Positions 63,543-64,000 of a DNA stretch of 64,000 bases are shown here, piece after piece. Location of the stretch: the NCBI RefSeq assembly GCF_003072625.1, contig NZ_CP027805.1, forward strand, positions 1,511,501 through 1,575,500, given 5' to 3'. The DNA comes from Limosilactobacillus reuteri. Lineage in GTDB: Bacteria > Bacillota > Bacilli > Lactobacillales > Lactobacillaceae. A program made the translations under genes and the position numbers. The first letter of the stretch is position 1, and the number at the start of each line of letters is the position of its first letter. The notes under the pieces were generated by a model. That model was not told the origin of the DNA. It saw only the letters and a program-made list of their open reading frames with translations, and searched no databases.

Positions 63543-64000
63543 TTACCTATTCAATTTTAATTCAACAGCTTTATCTTTATCCGGCTTCTTTACTTTAAAA
63601 GTAATTTTACCTTGATGAGTACCTACTGTCACGTCATCTCCCACACTAATCTCACCGCTAAGTAGCCCAGTACTCAAATCGTCTTCAACATGATCTTGTA
63701 AAGCTCGCCGAAGAGGACGTGCCCCATAAGCAGGATTATAACCAAGCTTTGCAATTACATCAATTGCAGCAGGAGTAACTTTTAAGTTGATCCCTTGCTC
63801 GCTTACCCGCTTATTCAAGTCATTAACCATGAGCTTAACAATTTGATGAAGTTCCTTCTTTTGCAATGAATGGAAGATAATCGTCTCATCAATCCGATTA
63901 AGAAATTCTGGTCGGAAATATAGTCTCATTTGTTGTTTAATCGCTGTTGCCATCGCATTATAATCTTGTGACATATCTTTTGCACCAAAGCCAACTTCTT
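63543..64000 (-). CDS. clpC: ATP-dependent Clp protease ATP-binding subunit ClpC, 3' part
   Basis: The frame is open to the window edge, so only the last 152 or so codons are seen, and the gene starts outside. The visible part covers the end of the second AAA+ domain (FRPEFLNRIDETIIF) and the C-terminal ClpB-D2-small domain (GYNPAYGARPLRRALQDHVED). The preceding residues GFGA are typical of ClpC rather than ClpB or ClpE. ClpC unfolds substrates for ClpP. Confidence 0.85.
   Translation of the reverse strand, partial: EVGFGAKDMSQDYNAMATAIKQQMRLYFRPEFLNRIDETIIFHSLQKKELHQIVKLMVNDLNKRVSEQGINLKVTPAAIDVIAKLGYNPAYGARPLRRALQDHVEDDLSTGLLSGEISVGDDVTVGTHQGKITFKVKKPDKDKAVELKLNR

Overview
The window is a 64 kb piece of a low-to-moderate GC Firmicute chromosome, most likely Limosilactobacillus reuteri or a close relative. 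Reasons: the gene orders (rpoB-rpoC, rpsL-rpsG-fusA, S10-spc-alpha cluster, ecfA1-ecfA2-ecfT-truA-rplM-rpsI, pcrA-ligA-camS-gatCAB-dagK-rlmD) are those of Lactobacillaceae; two near-identical ISLre2-family elements are present; and two Lactobacillales-type structured RNAs lie where expected (L17 downstream element after rplQ, Lacto-rpoB-like leader before rpoB). Apart from the phage-derived left edge, comC and the insertion sequences, every gene lies on the minus strand.

Region 1-6.4 kb is the right end of a phage or integrative element: an IS5-type insertion that decapitated a GH25/CW_7 endolysin gene, a 77-residue SHOCT-like protein, two tandem large serine recombinases (the first carries one in-frame TAA), and a convergent AT-rich gene for an AlbA_2 (Schlafen-type) protein. 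The element continues to the left outside the window and looks disabled.

Region 6.4-22.8 kb is housekeeping: rlmD, dagK, gatBAC, camS, ligA, pcrA, a PurK-like ATP-grasp protein, xpt, a GH73-type glucosaminidase and a short-chain dehydrogenase. ISLre2 copy 1 (12188-13757, 9-bp duplication GAAATAAAA) sits between the camS terminator and gatC.

Region 22.8-31.5 kb holds rpsI, rplM, truA and the ECF transporter energising module. ISLre2 copy 2 (23817-27072, duplication CATCATTTG) landed in the last codons of truA and itself carries a nested IS3-family element. An IS30 element separates ecfA1 from the rplQ 3' RNA element.

Region 31.6-45.9 kb is the alpha, spc and S10 ribosomal protein clusters with secY, adk, infA and rpoA, plus a sigma-A-like promoter and long leader before rpsJ.

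Region 46-48.6 kb is insertion-sequence wreckage: a truncated, frameshifted IS30 followed by a decayed IS3 element. Then come fusA, rpsG and rpsL, comC (plus strand), a DUF998-like membrane protein, a second copy of the frameshifted IS30, rpoC, rpoB, a TetR regulator and the 3' part of clpC at the right edge.

In all, eight insertion sequences (one IS5, two ISLre2, two IS3, three IS30) lie in this window. All but the IS5 avoid interrupting essential genes, and several sit next to terminator hairpins. I recognise no complete new defence or mobile system; the strongest candidates for new biology are the AlbA_2 gene beside the recombinase pair, an amber codon shared by both ISLre2 transposase genes, and a frameshift shared by two IS30 copies.
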